Source of the DNA: an uncultured Clostridium sp.
GTDB lineage: Bacteria > Bacillota > Clostridia > TANB77 > CAG-508
NCBI GenBank assembly: GCA_900553695.1
Contig: USEM01000002.1
Location: 10,951-74,950, forward strand
Direction of reading: 5' to 3'
Length of the DNA: 64,000 bases
Each line of letters opens with the position of its first letter. The stretch's first letter is position 1. Both the position numbers and the translations under genes were made by a program. Below are positions 52,968 to 62,127 of this stretch, one piece after another. The notes below the pieces were generated by a model, which was given only the letters and a program-made list of their open reading frames with translations, was not told where the DNA came from and searched no databases.

Positions 52968-52987
52968 TTCATACTACTATTGTATGA
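52968..52987. promoter_or_regulatory. Candidate IscR operator at its own promoter
   Basis: TCATAC-N7-GTATGA, the same core and spacing as upstream of the iscS-like gene. It overlaps a possible TATCAT -10 element with TTGATA 17 bases further upstream. Confidence 0.6.
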
Positions 52988-52997
52988 TATCACAAAA

Positions 52998-53028
52998 GCG
53001 GATAATTATCAACTAATTATCCGCTTCT
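52998..53028. terminator. Terminator after the symporter gene
   Basis: AGCGGATAATT/AATTATCCGCT hairpin. Confidence 0.8.
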
Positions 53029-53048
53029 ATTATTAAATTTCAAAAGTT

Positions 53049-54299
53049 TTATCCATTAAATTCAACTTTTTTGCCATCTACAATTTTTGAAACAAGCATT
53101 GCAGAGCTTGTGTTTCCAACAACATTTAGCATTGTTGCTGGGCAATCTATGATTGTTGCAATTACTGTAAGTATTGGTAATGCTGCAGCTGGATATCCCA
53201 TCATGGTGATTATCATCATTTCTGAAATTGTTCCTCCACCAATTGGAACTGCTGTAACTAATAATGTTGCAACTAGAGAAACTAGTAAAATTTGCATAAC
53301 TCCTCCAAATGTTGCTACATTTGTTCCAAATAAACATACTAGGAACATTACTTTAAACACTGAACCAATAATGCTTCCATCTTTATGTAAGTTTGTACCT
53401 AATGGTATAGATGTTTCTGCTATATCTTTTGAAACTCCCATCTTTTCAGTTGCTTCAATATTAACTGGAATTGAAGCACCACTTGAGCATGTTGCAAGAG
53501 CTGTTACTGTTGGTGGTATTACATGTTTCCAAAAAGCTTTAACTCCTTTTTTCTTTCCAGCAATAAATGCATAAATTGTGTACATTGCAAAGTAGTAAAC
53601 TACTGATACAACTAAGTAAATTACAAATGTTTTTGCGTAACCTAGAGCAACACTTGCTCCAAAGCTACCAACTATTGCTGCGAAATAGCATCCTAAACCA
53701 ATTGGCGCATAATACATAACTATTTTCAACAAATTCATTATAACTTCTGTTGCAGATTCTAAGAAATCTTGTACAGGCTTTGCTTTTTCACCTGACATTT
53801 TAATTGCACATCCAAATAGTATTGAGAAAATTACAAGAGCTATTAAATTATTTTTTGAAAGTAGTCCTGTAAAGTCTGATACTGTAATTGCAGAAACTGT
53901 TCTTTCAAGAATGTTTAAATCTTCTGTTTTTTTAACTTCTTCTTGGTTTTCTTCTAAAGAAGCTAAAATTTTTTGGCCATCTTCTACATTTACTAATTTA
54001 ATAAATATTGTGCTAAGTAGACCTACAACAACTGCGATTATTGATGTTATAACAATAACTAGAATAATTGACCCCATAATTTTGCCTAAACGTTTTGGTT
54101 GTTTTATTCTTGCAATTGAAGTGCTGATTGTTAAAAATACCAATGGTACTATTATAACAAACATTAAATTTAAGAAAATGTCTCCAAATGGACTTAAAAC
54201 GGTTGCACCCTCCTTCCATATTAAACCTATTATTGCCCCTATAATTATAGAAACTAGCAATATTACTGTCTGACCATAATGCTTGAAAAACTCTTTCAT
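53049..54299 (-). CDS. Dicarboxylate/amino acid:cation symporter (DAACS, GltP/GltT-like)
   Basis: A 416-residue transporter with about eight helices and the two re-entrant hairpins of the family. These are the serine-rich ATCSSGASIPVNIEATEKMG and AVPIGGGTISEMMIITMMGYP; the DxxAxMLNV region appears as IDCPATMLNVVGN. It imports glutamate, aspartate or C4-dicarboxylates with Na+ or H+. The ATG at 54299 follows AAGGAGGAG. Monocistronic. Confidence 0.94.
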   Translation of the reverse strand: MKEFFKHYGQTVILLVSIIIGAIIGLIWKEGATVLSPFGDIFLNLMFVIIVPLVFLTISTSIARIKQPKRLGKIMGSIILVIVITSIIAVVVGLLSTIFIKLVNVEDGQKILASLEENQEEVKKTEDLNILERTVSAITVSDFTGLLSKNNLIALVIFSILFGCAIKMSGEKAKPVQDFLESATEVIMNLLKIVMYYAPIGLGCYFAAIVGSFGASVALGYAKTFVIYLVVSVVYYFAMYTIYAFIAGKKKGVKAFWKHVIPPTVTALATCSSGASIPVNIEATEKMGVSKDIAETSIPLGTNLHKDGSIIGSVFKVMFLVCLFGTNVATFGGVMQILLVSLVATLLVTAVPIGGGTISEMMIITMMGYPAAALPILTVIATIIDCPATMLNVVGNTSSAMLVSKIVDGKKVEFNG

Positions 54300-54465
54300 A
54301 GGTTCTCCTCCTTCCAATCCATTTTCTATATTATATACAAAAAGCTAAATAATGATTACTATTATTATAACTTCTTATATACGTTTAATATTATATCATA
54401 CCCAATCATACTTTGAAAAGACCTAAATCGATAAAATTTGCCTTCTTTATTTTATAGCAAAAAAT

Positions 54466-54493
54466 AACAGGAGTTTTTTACTCCTGTTATTCA
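54466..54493 (-). terminator. Terminator of the small gene at 54499
   Basis: AACAGGAGT/ACTCCTGTT hairpin with a T-rich loop. Confidence 0.8.
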
Positions 54494-54498
54494 GTAGA

Positions 54499-54879
54499 TT
54501 AATGAATTTTTAAAGATGTGATAACAACATTCATATCTTTAAATGTTCTACAAACAAATTTGTCTTTTACATCAACCCACTTATCGGCTCCGATACGGCC
54601 AATTGCCATGATGTTGCCATTTCTGTCGTGCATTACTGCAACTCTGTCTCCATCATGAATCCAGGCTTCTTTGAATGCCATCTTGAACTTGTTGCATACA
54701 TCTTCTGCTTTTTCTTCTTCCTCATCCAAATAGATTGTCGACAAATTCAGGAAGCCAAGGTATGAAGCTTCCTCAAAAGTAAGTCTCCATGCCCAAAAGC
54801 ATCGATGTTCAAACCAGTATGGCTTTTCATTCAAACCTCTTATCCGAGCCGTTGAAATACCTACTTCTTTAAATCTCAT
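54499..54879 (-). CDS. Small stand-alone protein of unknown function, GC-richer codons, one in-frame CGG
   Basis: A 126-residue, Trp- and Phe-rich soluble protein with no recognised family. The start is the ATG after GAGGAGG at 54879; a longer frame exists without a ribosome-binding site. Codon 12 is CGG (54844-54846, context STARIRG) with a long open frame afterwards. A +1 shift would hit TAA after one codon. Codons (GGC, CGT, ATC, GCC) differ from neighbours. It has its own consensus-like promoter and terminator. Confidence 0.72.
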   Translation of the reverse strand: MRFKEVGISTARIRGLNEKPYWFEHRCFWAWRLTFEEASYLGFLNLSTIYLDEEEEKAEDVCNKFKMAFKEAWIHDGDRVAVMHDRNGNIMAIGRIGADKWVDVKDKFVCRTFKDMNVVITSLKIH

Positions 54880-54945
54880 TTTGTTTTTTCCTCCTCGTGT
54901 TTTTTTCGGTATTTTTTCAAACTTTGACTTCTCGCCACTATACAA

Positions 54946-54974
54946 ATTATACCATACTTTACATAATATTTCAA
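54946..54974 (-). promoter_or_regulatory. SigA promoter of the small gene at 54499
   Basis: TTGAAA, 17-base spacer, TATAAT on the minus strand. Confidence 0.65.
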
Positions 54975-55000
54975 TTTTTAACTTGTTGTTCACTTTAGTA

Positions 55001-55564
55001 TTACTTTTTCTTTCTTACTGAATATCCAAATGTTCCCACTTGCTTTCCCATCTCGAAATATCTGCCATTTGCATATGCAATTAGGTCACACTTTGAAATA
55101 TCAAAAGCACCTTTTCCATCTATGTATTTTTCATCTGCATCTATTGATAATACATCAGCTATAAACATATCGTGTGACCCTAAAGGTCTTATTTCTTTTA
55201 CTTTACATTCAATTGTTACAGGGCTTTCTTCAATTCCTGGGCAATTTATGTGATTAAGTTTTTGTTTTGTTAAATGCATTTCTTTAAATTTATCAACATC
55301 TCTGCCAGACTTTACTCCACACCAATCTGTTGCAAATACTAGTTTAAAGTTTGTTAAATTTATTGCAAATTCTCCTGTTTTTTTTATAATATCATGTGAA
55401 TATCTTTCTGGTCTTACTGATATATAGACTTGTGCAGGGTTTGTATTTAAAATGCCTGTCCATGCAACTGTTATAATATTTGAATTTTTCATATCTCCAG
55501 AAGTTACCATTACTGCTGGAATTGGGTATACAAATGTACCTGGTTTCCATTCAACCTTACTCAT
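55001..55564 (-). CDS. Flavin reductase-like FMN-binding protein
   Basis: A 187-residue split-barrel flavoprotein (VYPIPAVMVTSGD at the start, then NTNPAQVYISVRPERYSHD and FAINLT). The family includes flavin reductases and some flavoredoxins. The ATG at 55564 follows AGGAGG; it overlaps the upstream radical SAM gene by eight bases, so the two are coupled. Confidence 0.9.
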   Translation of the reverse strand: MSKVEWKPGTFVYPIPAVMVTSGDMKNSNIITVAWTGILNTNPAQVYISVRPERYSHDIIKKTGEFAINLTNFKLVFATDWCGVKSGRDVDKFKEMHLTKQKLNHINCPGIEESPVTIECKVKEIRPLGSHDMFIADVLSIDADEKYIDGKGAFDISKCDLIAYANGRYFEMGKQVGTFGYSVRKKK

Positions 55565-56459
55565 TTTTAAAACCTCCTTCAAAATCTGGAACATACTCTT
55601 CCTCGTGTTCTCCGAGTTCTTGAATATATCCATTATCTAAATCTAATGAATATAAATAATTTTCAATTTCTTCGTATTCTTCTTTTGTAAGTTTCCTATT
55701 TATTTCTGGAAAATCTTTTGCCTTATTTGTTGGAAAATATTGTGCCATTACACTTACAAAAACCTTTTTATCTATATTATCATTAATCCATTTTAAAACG
55801 TCTTTTGAATTCTGTAGGTTATTTGGTAGTACCAAATGCCTTATTATTAGGCCCTTTTTCATCATTCCGTTTTCGTCCAGAACTGGGCTTCCTACTTGAT
55901 TATACATTTCCTTAATTGCAGATGCTGCATTTTCGAAATAGTTCTTTACACCTGAGTACTTAAATGCTAAATCATCATCATAATATTTTAAGTCTGGCAA
56001 ATAAATGTCAATATATCCATCTAGTTTCTTTATAGTTTCAACATTTTCGTATCCATTTGAATTATATACTATTGGAATTTTAAGCCCTTTATTTTTTGCA
56101 ATTTTAATTGTTTCAATTATGTGATAAACATACATTGTTGGTGTAACTAAATTTATATTTTCAGCATTTTTGTTCTGTTCATCTATAAAAATCTCAGCAA
56201 GTTCTTCTATACTAATTTCTCTACCTAAGCCTTGTTGGCTGATTTTATAATTCTGGCAAAATACACAGTTCATATTACAGTTTGAGAAAAACACAGTTCC
56301 TGAGCCATTTTCTCCACTAATGCATGGTTCTTCAAAATTATGTATTGATGCCATTGCAAGTTTTATATTACCATTTGATTTGCATCTTCCTATATTTCCA
56401 TTTAATCTATTTACACCACAATTGTGTGGGCAAATTTTGCATTTTTCTAATTCTTGCAT
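55557..56459 (-). CDS. Radical SAM protein (PflA/AmmeMemoRadiSam-related)
   Basis: A 300-residue protein. An N-terminal Cys pair region, CKICPHNCGVNR, is followed by SGENGSGTVFFSNCNMNCVF with CQNY, giving the CxxxCxxC cluster motif. GREISIEELAEIF follows. Proteins of this type activate glycyl radical enzymes or act on unknown proteins. The start at 56459 is set by GGAGA upstream; the longer frame is not supported. It is coupled to the flavin reductase. Confidence 0.88.
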   Translation of the reverse strand: MQELEKCKICPHNCGVNRLNGNIGRCKSNGNIKLAMASIHNFEEPCISGENGSGTVFFSNCNMNCVFCQNYKISQQGLGREISIEELAEIFIDEQNKNAENINLVTPTMYVYHIIETIKIAKNKGLKIPIVYNSNGYENVETIKKLDGYIDIYLPDLKYYDDDLAFKYSGVKNYFENAASAIKEMYNQVGSPVLDENGMMKKGLIIRHLVLPNNLQNSKDVLKWINDNIDKKVFVSVMAQYFPTNKAKDFPEINRKLTKEEYEEIENYLYSLDLDNGYIQELGEHEEEYVPDFEGGFKNE

Positions 56460-56528
56460 ATATTGTCTCCTATTATACTTTACATATATTTTATACCATA
56501 AATCACACGGAAAGTAAATATATATACA

Positions 56529-56565
56529 AAAACTCCCTCTTGATATTACTACCAAGAAGGAGTAT
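56529..56565 (-). terminator. Terminator of the small membrane protein gene
   Basis: ACTCC-TCTTG / CAAGA-GGAGT hairpin after the stop region of the 56570 gene. Confidence 0.75.
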
Positions 56566-56569
56566 TTAA

Positions 56570-56827
56570 CTAACAAGGTCTAGTATTTTTTCTGCATTTA
56601 CAAATGCTTAAAATTATTGTTAATACAAGAAGTATTGCAAGAATGATTGCTAAAACTATTATTGCTGCTAGTGCGGCTAATATTGTTGATGCAACTTCTG
56701 CTCCAATTATAATGCCTAAAACTAATGCTAGTAGTACTCCTAGTATTGCAGCTATAATTCCTAAACAATTATTTTTCTTGCATTTTGGTTTCTGTTCGTA
56801 ACAATAACCATATTCTATAGATTCCAT
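56570..56827 (-). CDS. Small cysteine-containing double-spanning membrane protein, unknown
   Basis: An 85-residue protein with a Cys/Lys N-terminus (CKKNNC) and two very hydrophobic Ala/Ile/Leu segments (about 21-50 and 52-75). It ends ICKCRKNTRPC. The Cys-rich ends around membrane hairpins recall small spore or envelope proteins of Clostridia. The ATG at 56827 follows GGAGTTGAGG. Function unknown. It is the last gene before the accessory island. Confidence 0.6.
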   Translation of the reverse strand: MESIEYGYCYEQKPKCKKNNCLGIIAAILGVLLALVLGIIIGAEVASTILAALAAIIVLAIILAILLVLTIILSICKCRKNTRPC

Positions 56828-56908
56828 ATACCTCAACTCCATATAACACCAAATTTAGTGTTATACTATATTGTATGCAATTTAGTTGTTTTTGTTACGA
56901 TAGGTCGC

Positions 56909-56944
56909 AAAAAAGTAGCAATTTATTAATTACTACTTTTTTTC
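56909..56944. terminator. Terminator-like hairpin at the island's left edge
   Basis: AAAAAGTAG/CTACTTTTT with an inner AATTAAT pairing. The 233-base gap (56843-57075) around it holds no ORF. Confidence 0.6.
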
Positions 56945-57075
56945 TTGTGGCTCCTTTGGTGAACAAGTATGCGAACTTTATACACACGAATTTTTAGCCA
57001 TCTATCTTGATTTAATTTTGTTCAAATTGATAGTTTTAATTTAACATAACTTTTTATTTTTTTCAAGTTAATTTA

Positions 57076-58380
57076 TTAAAAAGGTAACTCAAATTTATTA
57101 TTTTTCATTACCTTTTCTAAAACATTCTTAGATTCTACATCTAAATTAGTTAGTTGTTCAATATATTCATCTTTCATCTTATATTCTTTTGGATTCCCAT
57201 ATGAAGTTGTACTTAGCACTTCTACCAATCCATGATAAATTACAATTCTTAATGCTGTATCATAATTTCTAGATAATTTAGAATTCAAAGTATTATCTTC
57301 TTCCCATAAACGTATTTTTTCTATTTCTTCACTCGCTTTCCATCTATCGCCTAATGTGAAAGAATACGTATCTAATATATATTTAAATAATAAAGCTTCA
57401 ATTTCCTTGAATCCATCACTTTTTATTAACATCTCAATTTTATTTTCAGAAGGATTCTCTATTTGAGAGATTGAATTATTAACGACTCTTTCATATTTTG
57501 CTTTGATATTTTCAATTATTTCTTTCCCATATTTACTCATAGAAATTAAATCTCTAAATATGTTTATATCTAATTCACATCCAGCATACTCTTCATTGCA
57601 ATTGGTATAATCATATTCATAAGTAATATATCCACTCTTTTCCAAAGTTATTTTGGCTTTCTCATAATCAAAATCATATTTTTTTGCATATTCTTTTATT
57701 TTTAATAAGTCTTCTGATTCATCAACATTTTGTGTTCCATAATCATATGTACTACAGTCGTTTAACTGATTTATTCTATTTTCAATAAAATAATTTAAAA
57801 ATAATATTTCTTCATCAGTAAATTTATTATTTATAATCATCTTTTCAAAATCTGATATTTCTTGATCTTCTATCACAAATTCACTTGTTTTCTCTGCCAT
57901 TTGATTTGCTTCAGTAATAAAATCATTAAATATTTCTTTCACACCTTTTACTAAATTAGGTTTTTCTATATAATCTTTTAAATATTTAAGCAATTTATAT
58001 GTCTCATCTGCATTTGGTTTAAAAGCAATATAATGGCTATCTATAAAACCTTTCATATCATTATATGTTAAATTATTCAATAATATTGGTATGAACTTTT
58101 TATTAGAACACCACACTGCCCCCATTTCATTTAAGCAAAATTCACTTTTATAAAAATTAGGTGTCAACAAAAAAATAACTATTTCTGCTACATTAAGAGC
58201 TTTTTTTACTTCATCATGAAAATTTTTTCCTAGTTGCACTCCAGTATGATATGAAGATGAATAAAAAACATTTTTTTTATTTATCCCTAATTCTATTAAT
58301 GCTTCAAGAAATCTTTCTCCTATTGGTGCATCTAAAGAAGCATGGCTAATAAAAATTTTTGGCAATATATCTTCTTCCAT
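57076..58380 (-). CDS. TIR-domain protein with large helical C-terminus (defence effector candidate)
   Basis: A 434-residue protein. Residues about 6-140 are a TIR domain: PKIFISHASLDAPIGERFLE, then VEIVIFLLTP-type strand (AEIVIFLLTPNFYKS) and EFCLNEMGAVW, where the Glu of SEFCLNE is the likely catalytic residue. The rest is helical without a recognised domain. Bacterial TIR proteins cleave NAD+ in phage defence. The ATG at 58380 has AAAGGA before it. It is the last gene of the defence operon. Confidence 0.85.
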   Translation of the reverse strand: MEEDILPKIFISHASLDAPIGERFLEALIELGINKKNVFYSSSYHTGVQLGKNFHDEVKKALNVAEIVIFLLTPNFYKSEFCLNEMGAVWCSNKKFIPILLNNLTYNDMKGFIDSHYIAFKPNADETYKLLKYLKDYIEKPNLVKGVKEIFNDFITEANQMAEKTSEFVIEDQEISDFEKMIINNKFTDEEILFLNYFIENRINQLNDCSTYDYGTQNVDESEDLLKIKEYAKKYDFDYEKAKITLEKSGYITYEYDYTNCNEEYAGCELDINIFRDLISMSKYGKEIIENIKAKYERVVNNSISQIENPSENKIEMLIKSDGFKEIEALLFKYILDTYSFTLGDRWKASEEIEKIRLWEEDNTLNSKLSRNYDTALRIVIYHGLVEVLSTTSYGNPKEYKMKDEYIEQLTNLDVESKNVLEKVMKNNKFELPF

Positions 58381-58401
58381 TTGTTTTCCTTTCATTACAT
58401 T

Positions 58402-59361
58402 TTATTCTTCATTCCATTTAGATTCAATTGATATTATTGAAGCTGGCATTCCAACTATTTGAATATCAAATTTTAAGCTATTTTCAACATATGTAGATGC
58501 GTTGTGTATTCTAAAACTAAATTGCCATCCTTCATCTAAATATAATTCTATGGTATTGTTACTTTTTGGTTTAAAGTCAATATTAATAATTCTTGTTGGT
58601 AATTTAGCAATAGGTATAACAACTTTAGGTTTAGATTCTTTGCTAGCTTGATTAAGTGTTCCTCTTAAGTTATATGATTGAATTTGAGTAACTTTTTTAT
58701 TATCAATACTAATCACTTTATAGAAATCAAATTCGCCTAATAAGTATTCTACCAATTTTTTAGGTAACTCTGGATGTTCATTATAGTTTCTTCTTATTTC
58801 ATTTATAAAAGCTCTTAATAAAGGAACATATACATCGCTTTCTTTATCTTCCAATTCGCTCCATTTTAATCCTTGTTCCTTTTTTGAATTTATATATTTA
58901 AATATTGGTATTATATCATTCCAATATGAATCAGAACATTTTATTCCATACCATCTTTCTCCAAAATCAAGTCTTGGACCTAATCTACTATGTTTTACTG
59001 CAAAATGGTTATGTTTTATACTTAATCCTATTTCCCACCTTTCAGCATTCCTAATTATAATAATATCTCTAACATCTCCAACTTCACCTTCTTGATCCTT
59101 TTGCATTTTTAAAACCAAATAATCTATGCCTTTTTCTGTAATCATTGGCTCTAAATCAAAAATTGAATATGTAGCAGATAAAGCACTGTTTTCAAATATA
59201 ATCTTTGTTTCTTCATCAATAATGTTCCAACATTCTTTAGCTGTTTCATATGTTGAATTTTTTTCGATCACCGATTTTCTGAATTTATTTATTTCTCTAT
59301 TTAATGTTTCAATACAAATGTATTCATAAGCTCTTCCAAATACATTACTTTGATTACTCAT
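58402..59361 (-). CDS. HaeIII-family type II restriction endonuclease
   Basis: A 319-residue protein immediately downstream of a HaeIII-like methyltransferase. The block WEIGLSIKHNHFAVKHSRLG, with conserved Lys, His and Asn, fits the HaeIII-type nuclease family. FGRAYEYICIETL at the start is also family-like. It would cut GGCC. GGAGG precedes the ATG. The assignment rests on the partner methylase plus these blocks. Confidence 0.75.
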   Translation of the reverse strand: MSNQSNVFGRAYEYICIETLNREINKFRKSVIEKNSTYETAKECWNIIDEETKIIFENSALSATYSIFDLEPMITEKGIDYLVLKMQKDQEGEVGDVRDIIIIRNAERWEIGLSIKHNHFAVKHSRLGPRLDFGERWYGIKCSDSYWNDIIPIFKYINSKKEQGLKWSELEDKESDVYVPLLRAFINEIRRNYNEHPELPKKLVEYLLGEFDFYKVISIDNKKVTQIQSYNLRGTLNQASKESKPKVVIPIAKLPTRIINIDFKPKSNNTIELYLDEGWQFSFRIHNASTYVENSLKFDIQIVGMPASIISIESKWNEE

Positions 59362-59374
59362 ATTTTACCTCCAT

Positions 59375-60364
59375 CTATATTAATACTTTTTTTATAGCAC
59401 TTGCTACTTCATATGCTAAATTAACAGGAACAGCATTTCCAATCATTTTATATGCATCATTTGTATTTTTATATATAAATTTGAAAGAATCTGGAAAACC
59501 TTGAATTCTGGCAATTTCTCTAATAGTCATTCTTCTGTATAAATTTTCTTTTCCTTCAACAAATCTACAATCATTCTTATCAACTTTTACCATCTTAGGA
59601 GCTTGCGGATGAAGTTGACATTGTCTTCCTGATGCTTGTACTGTAAATGCTTGTTCATCCCAACTCTTAACTCTATTACGACTCATAAAAATTGGAGAAT
59701 AGCTTCCAGTAAAATATTCATTATTATTTATAGCTTCTGGATTATGTTGATTCTTATTTCCTGCTGGAACTGCTGTATCTTGTAAATCCCAAATAATATC
59801 TTTTAATGTTATTTTTTTATCGTCGTCTTCAGTAGAACCTTTTGGAAAATCAAACTTAATATTTAAATCTTTTCTAAATCCAATATAAAAAACCCTTTTT
59901 CTTTCTTGAGCTACACCATAATCTTTAGCATTAACCAAAGTAAGAGAAACATCATATCCACATTCTTTAAACATTTCTAAAATATTTTTTACTGCTTCTG
60001 AATGTCTGTCAGCTAGCATACCACTTACATTTTCAGCAAGAAAAAATTTAGGTTGTTTATTCTTTAATATACGAATATACTCATAAAATAGCTTTCCTCT
60101 ATCATCCTCTATACCTTTTAATGAACCCGCTTCTGACCATGATTGACAAGGTGGACCTCCTATTATTCCATCAACTTCGGCTGGAAAATCATCTTCTTTA
60201 ATATTTCTTATATCACCTTCTATTAATTTTGTTTTTGGATGGTTAACTTTAAATGTTTCCCATATATTCTTATCAAATTCATTGGCAACAGAAATATCAA
60301 ATCCTGCTTTTTCAAAACCTAAATCTAAGCCACCGCATCCACTAAATAAGCTAATAACATTCAT
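59375..60364 (-). CDS. C5-cytosine DNA methyltransferase, M.HaeIII-like (GGCC)
   Basis: A 329-residue m5C methylase very like M.HaeIII. Motif I is SLFSGCGGLDLGFEKAG; motif IV, with the catalytic Cys, is GGPPCQSWSEAGSL; motif VI is ENV. The target-recognition region SRNRVKSWDEQAFTVQASGR also matches. The end IGNAVPVNLAYEVA is motif X. Recognition of GGCC is inferred from that likeness. It is followed 13 bases later by the nuclease gene. Confidence 0.92.
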   Translation of the reverse strand: MNVISLFSGCGGLDLGFEKAGFDISVANEFDKNIWETFKVNHPKTKLIEGDIRNIKEDDFPAEVDGIIGGPPCQSWSEAGSLKGIEDDRGKLFYEYIRILKNKQPKFFLAENVSGMLADRHSEAVKNILEMFKECGYDVSLTLVNAKDYGVAQERKRVFYIGFRKDLNIKFDFPKGSTEDDDKKITLKDIIWDLQDTAVPAGNKNQHNPEAINNNEYFTGSYSPIFMSRNRVKSWDEQAFTVQASGRQCQLHPQAPKMVKVDKNDCRFVEGKENLYRRMTIREIARIQGFPDSFKFIYKNTNDAYKMIGNAVPVNLAYEVASAIKKVLI

Positions 60365-60390
60365 TTTACTTCATTTCCTTTCGTACATAT

Positions 60391-60909
60391 TTAATCGTTT
60401 AATGCATTTTTTATATCTTGATAATTCCAATAATACGTTCCATTTTCAAAATACATCATAGCTATATGTGTTCCAATATTTCTTACCGCTTGTGGACATT
60501 TCAATTTGTCTATCTTAGTACTATTATATAATACTATAATTTTAATTCCAGCTTCAATTGCCTTTTCACATTCATATTGAATATAACTACGATAATCAAC
60601 GGAATATCCTCGAGCACAAGCATATGTATGACTATTATAACTTCTACAATATTGACATCCACCTTTTGTTATTTTATTTGTATGTTCTCCAACTATTAAT
60701 ACAAAAGTTTTAGAACCATCCATACGCATTTTTAATGAAGCTTTTATTGAGCAATACAAACTATTATCACTTGATGTTTGTAAACTATGTGCATCTGAAA
60801 ATGATAAACTCCAATATTCATTATTATTCCATTTATATAATTGATCCACAGCATTTTTATCATGATCAAAATCAGTCGCTATATATGTTCTTGTTCTTTA
60901 TAAAGACAT
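60391..60909 (-). CDS. Thoeris ThsB-like TIR protein, interrupted by a stop at codon 4
   Basis: The frame reads ATG TCT TTA TAA and then RTRTYIATDFDHD and 150 more codons, a TIR-like (DUF1863/ThsB) fold: FVLIVGEHT, then YECEKAIEAGIKIIVLYNS. The ATG overlaps the ThsA-like stop (TAATG), so it is clearly the intended start. The first strand (TYIATDFD) lies after the TAA. A GTG at 60849 could restart but would lose that strand. So the gene is probably inactivated, or read through, or the base is wrong. Confidence 0.65.
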
Positions 60910-61727
60910 TAAAATTCCTCCTTTATTACATTCATATCTATTTTTTCTATAGAATCTTGTGTTAAAACAATTTTTATTCCTTGCTCTGATTGAAATTTAC
61001 TAATACGTAATGTACATAATATACACTTTAAAAAATCTGTATAATTCTTATTTGATATTCCTTCTATTGTAGTAATTCCTCCTCCCAATAAAGGAATTAC
61101 AATTGGTTGTGCAGCATAAACTCTTCTTATTTCAGCCCACATTCTAATAAGTAATTGCTCATATTCACCAATTTTTATATATGCGTTATTTTGCTCATTA
61201 AAATGTGAAAATGCAAGCATTAAAAAATCTTCATATTTAATTATTCTTCCTAAAGGATAAACATCTTTCCCCTTTACGCTCTTAGGTTTAAATAAAGAAT
61301 CTTCTATTTTTGCTTCTTGTATTCTTAATTTTAAAGAATCTATATCTGTAACATAATTATCAATCATTTTCCCATTTAAAGAATTATGTGCAATAATAAC
61401 ATCGTCAACTTTAGTATCAAATCTCTCATTAAAAGGGATTATTTTTAGTCCAGATTCATTAAAAATATCTCCAACTTTTATTTCTACAGATATACCATTA
61501 ATTGTTGTACTATATGACTTGTGTTTTCTCTTATTAATAATAACTCCCAATATAATTGAAAGAATTGTAAAAATTATAAATAAAATAATTCCACACTGCC
61601 ACCATTTCCAATCACTATTAATATCTTTTAATGTATATCCCCAAATTCCAGCAATTGTACTAATTCCAGTAATAATAGAAAATGAATATTGTATACTTTT
61701 TTTTATTACTAATGGTATCTTTATCAA
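60909..61727 (-). CDS. Thoeris type II ThsA-like protein (two membrane helices plus macro-like domain)
   Basis: A 272-residue protein. Two N-terminal membrane helices (about 15-35 and 45-65) are followed by a macro/DUF6430-type domain: FNERFDTKVDDVIIAHNSLNG, then IPLLGGGITT with glycine-rich loop. In type II Thoeris, this protein senses a TIR-made ADP-ribose signal and disrupts the membrane. The start is the TTG at 61727 with GAGGAGG seven bases upstream. A downstream TIR-like gene is overlapped by TAATG. Confidence 0.75.
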   Translation of the reverse strand: MIKIPLVIKKSIQYSFSIITGISTIAGIWGYTLKDINSDWKWWQCGIILFIIFTILSIILGVIINKRKHKSYSTTINGISVEIKVGDIFNESGLKIIPFNERFDTKVDDVIIAHNSLNGKMIDNYVTDIDSLKLRIQEAKIEDSLFKPKSVKGKDVYPLGRIIKYEDFLMLAFSHFNEQNNAYIKIGEYEQLLIRMWAEIRRVYAAQPIVIPLLGGGITTIEGISNKNYTDFLKCILCTLRISKFQSEQGIKIVLTQDSIEKIDMNVIKEEF

Positions 61728-61817
61728 TTTATACCTCCTCGTTATATTTATAAAACTTTTCATATTGTATCAAATTTTTTCCTTTTATTCAATAGAATTT
61801 CAGACAAAAATCTACCA

Positions 61818-62111
61818 TTATTTATATACATTCACCAAATACATAGCAATTCTATTTTGTTCTTCTTTAGTAAATTCCATAATCTTTGACATTACAAACA
61901 TAACAACTGTATGGTCATATATTCCTGAAAAGCTCATAACATATGTATTATCAATCTTTTTTAGCTTGCTATCCATCTTTTCAAACATTTCCTTTTTATT
62001 ATAACTTGTATTTATAAACGAACTTGAAAACATAGCTACTCCTAGTCTTAATTTATCATTTATATTCATTTCTTTAATCATATTTATCATGTATTCTTCT
62101 CTTTTAAACAT
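61818..62111 (-). CDS. Small soluble protein, unknown
   Basis: A 97-residue protein, no family recognised, with GAGGAGG before the ATG. It is mixed alpha/beta by pattern (LRLGVAMFSSSF, DNTYVMSFSGIYDHTVVMFV). It lies between the recombinase and the Thoeris-like pair in the same direction. It may belong to the mobile element or to the defence operon. Confidence 0.5.
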   Translation of the reverse strand: MFKREEYMINMIKEMNINDKLRLGVAMFSSSFINTSYNKKEMFEKMDSKLKKIDNTYVMSFSGIYDHTVVMFVMSKIMEFTKEEQNRIAMYLVNVYK

Positions 62112-62127
62112 TTGTACCTCCTCTGTT

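Noticed and set aside
53062..53337. Asn/Ser-rich ORFs overlapping the symporter gene
   Set aside because: Low-complexity shadows of the conserved transporter frame.
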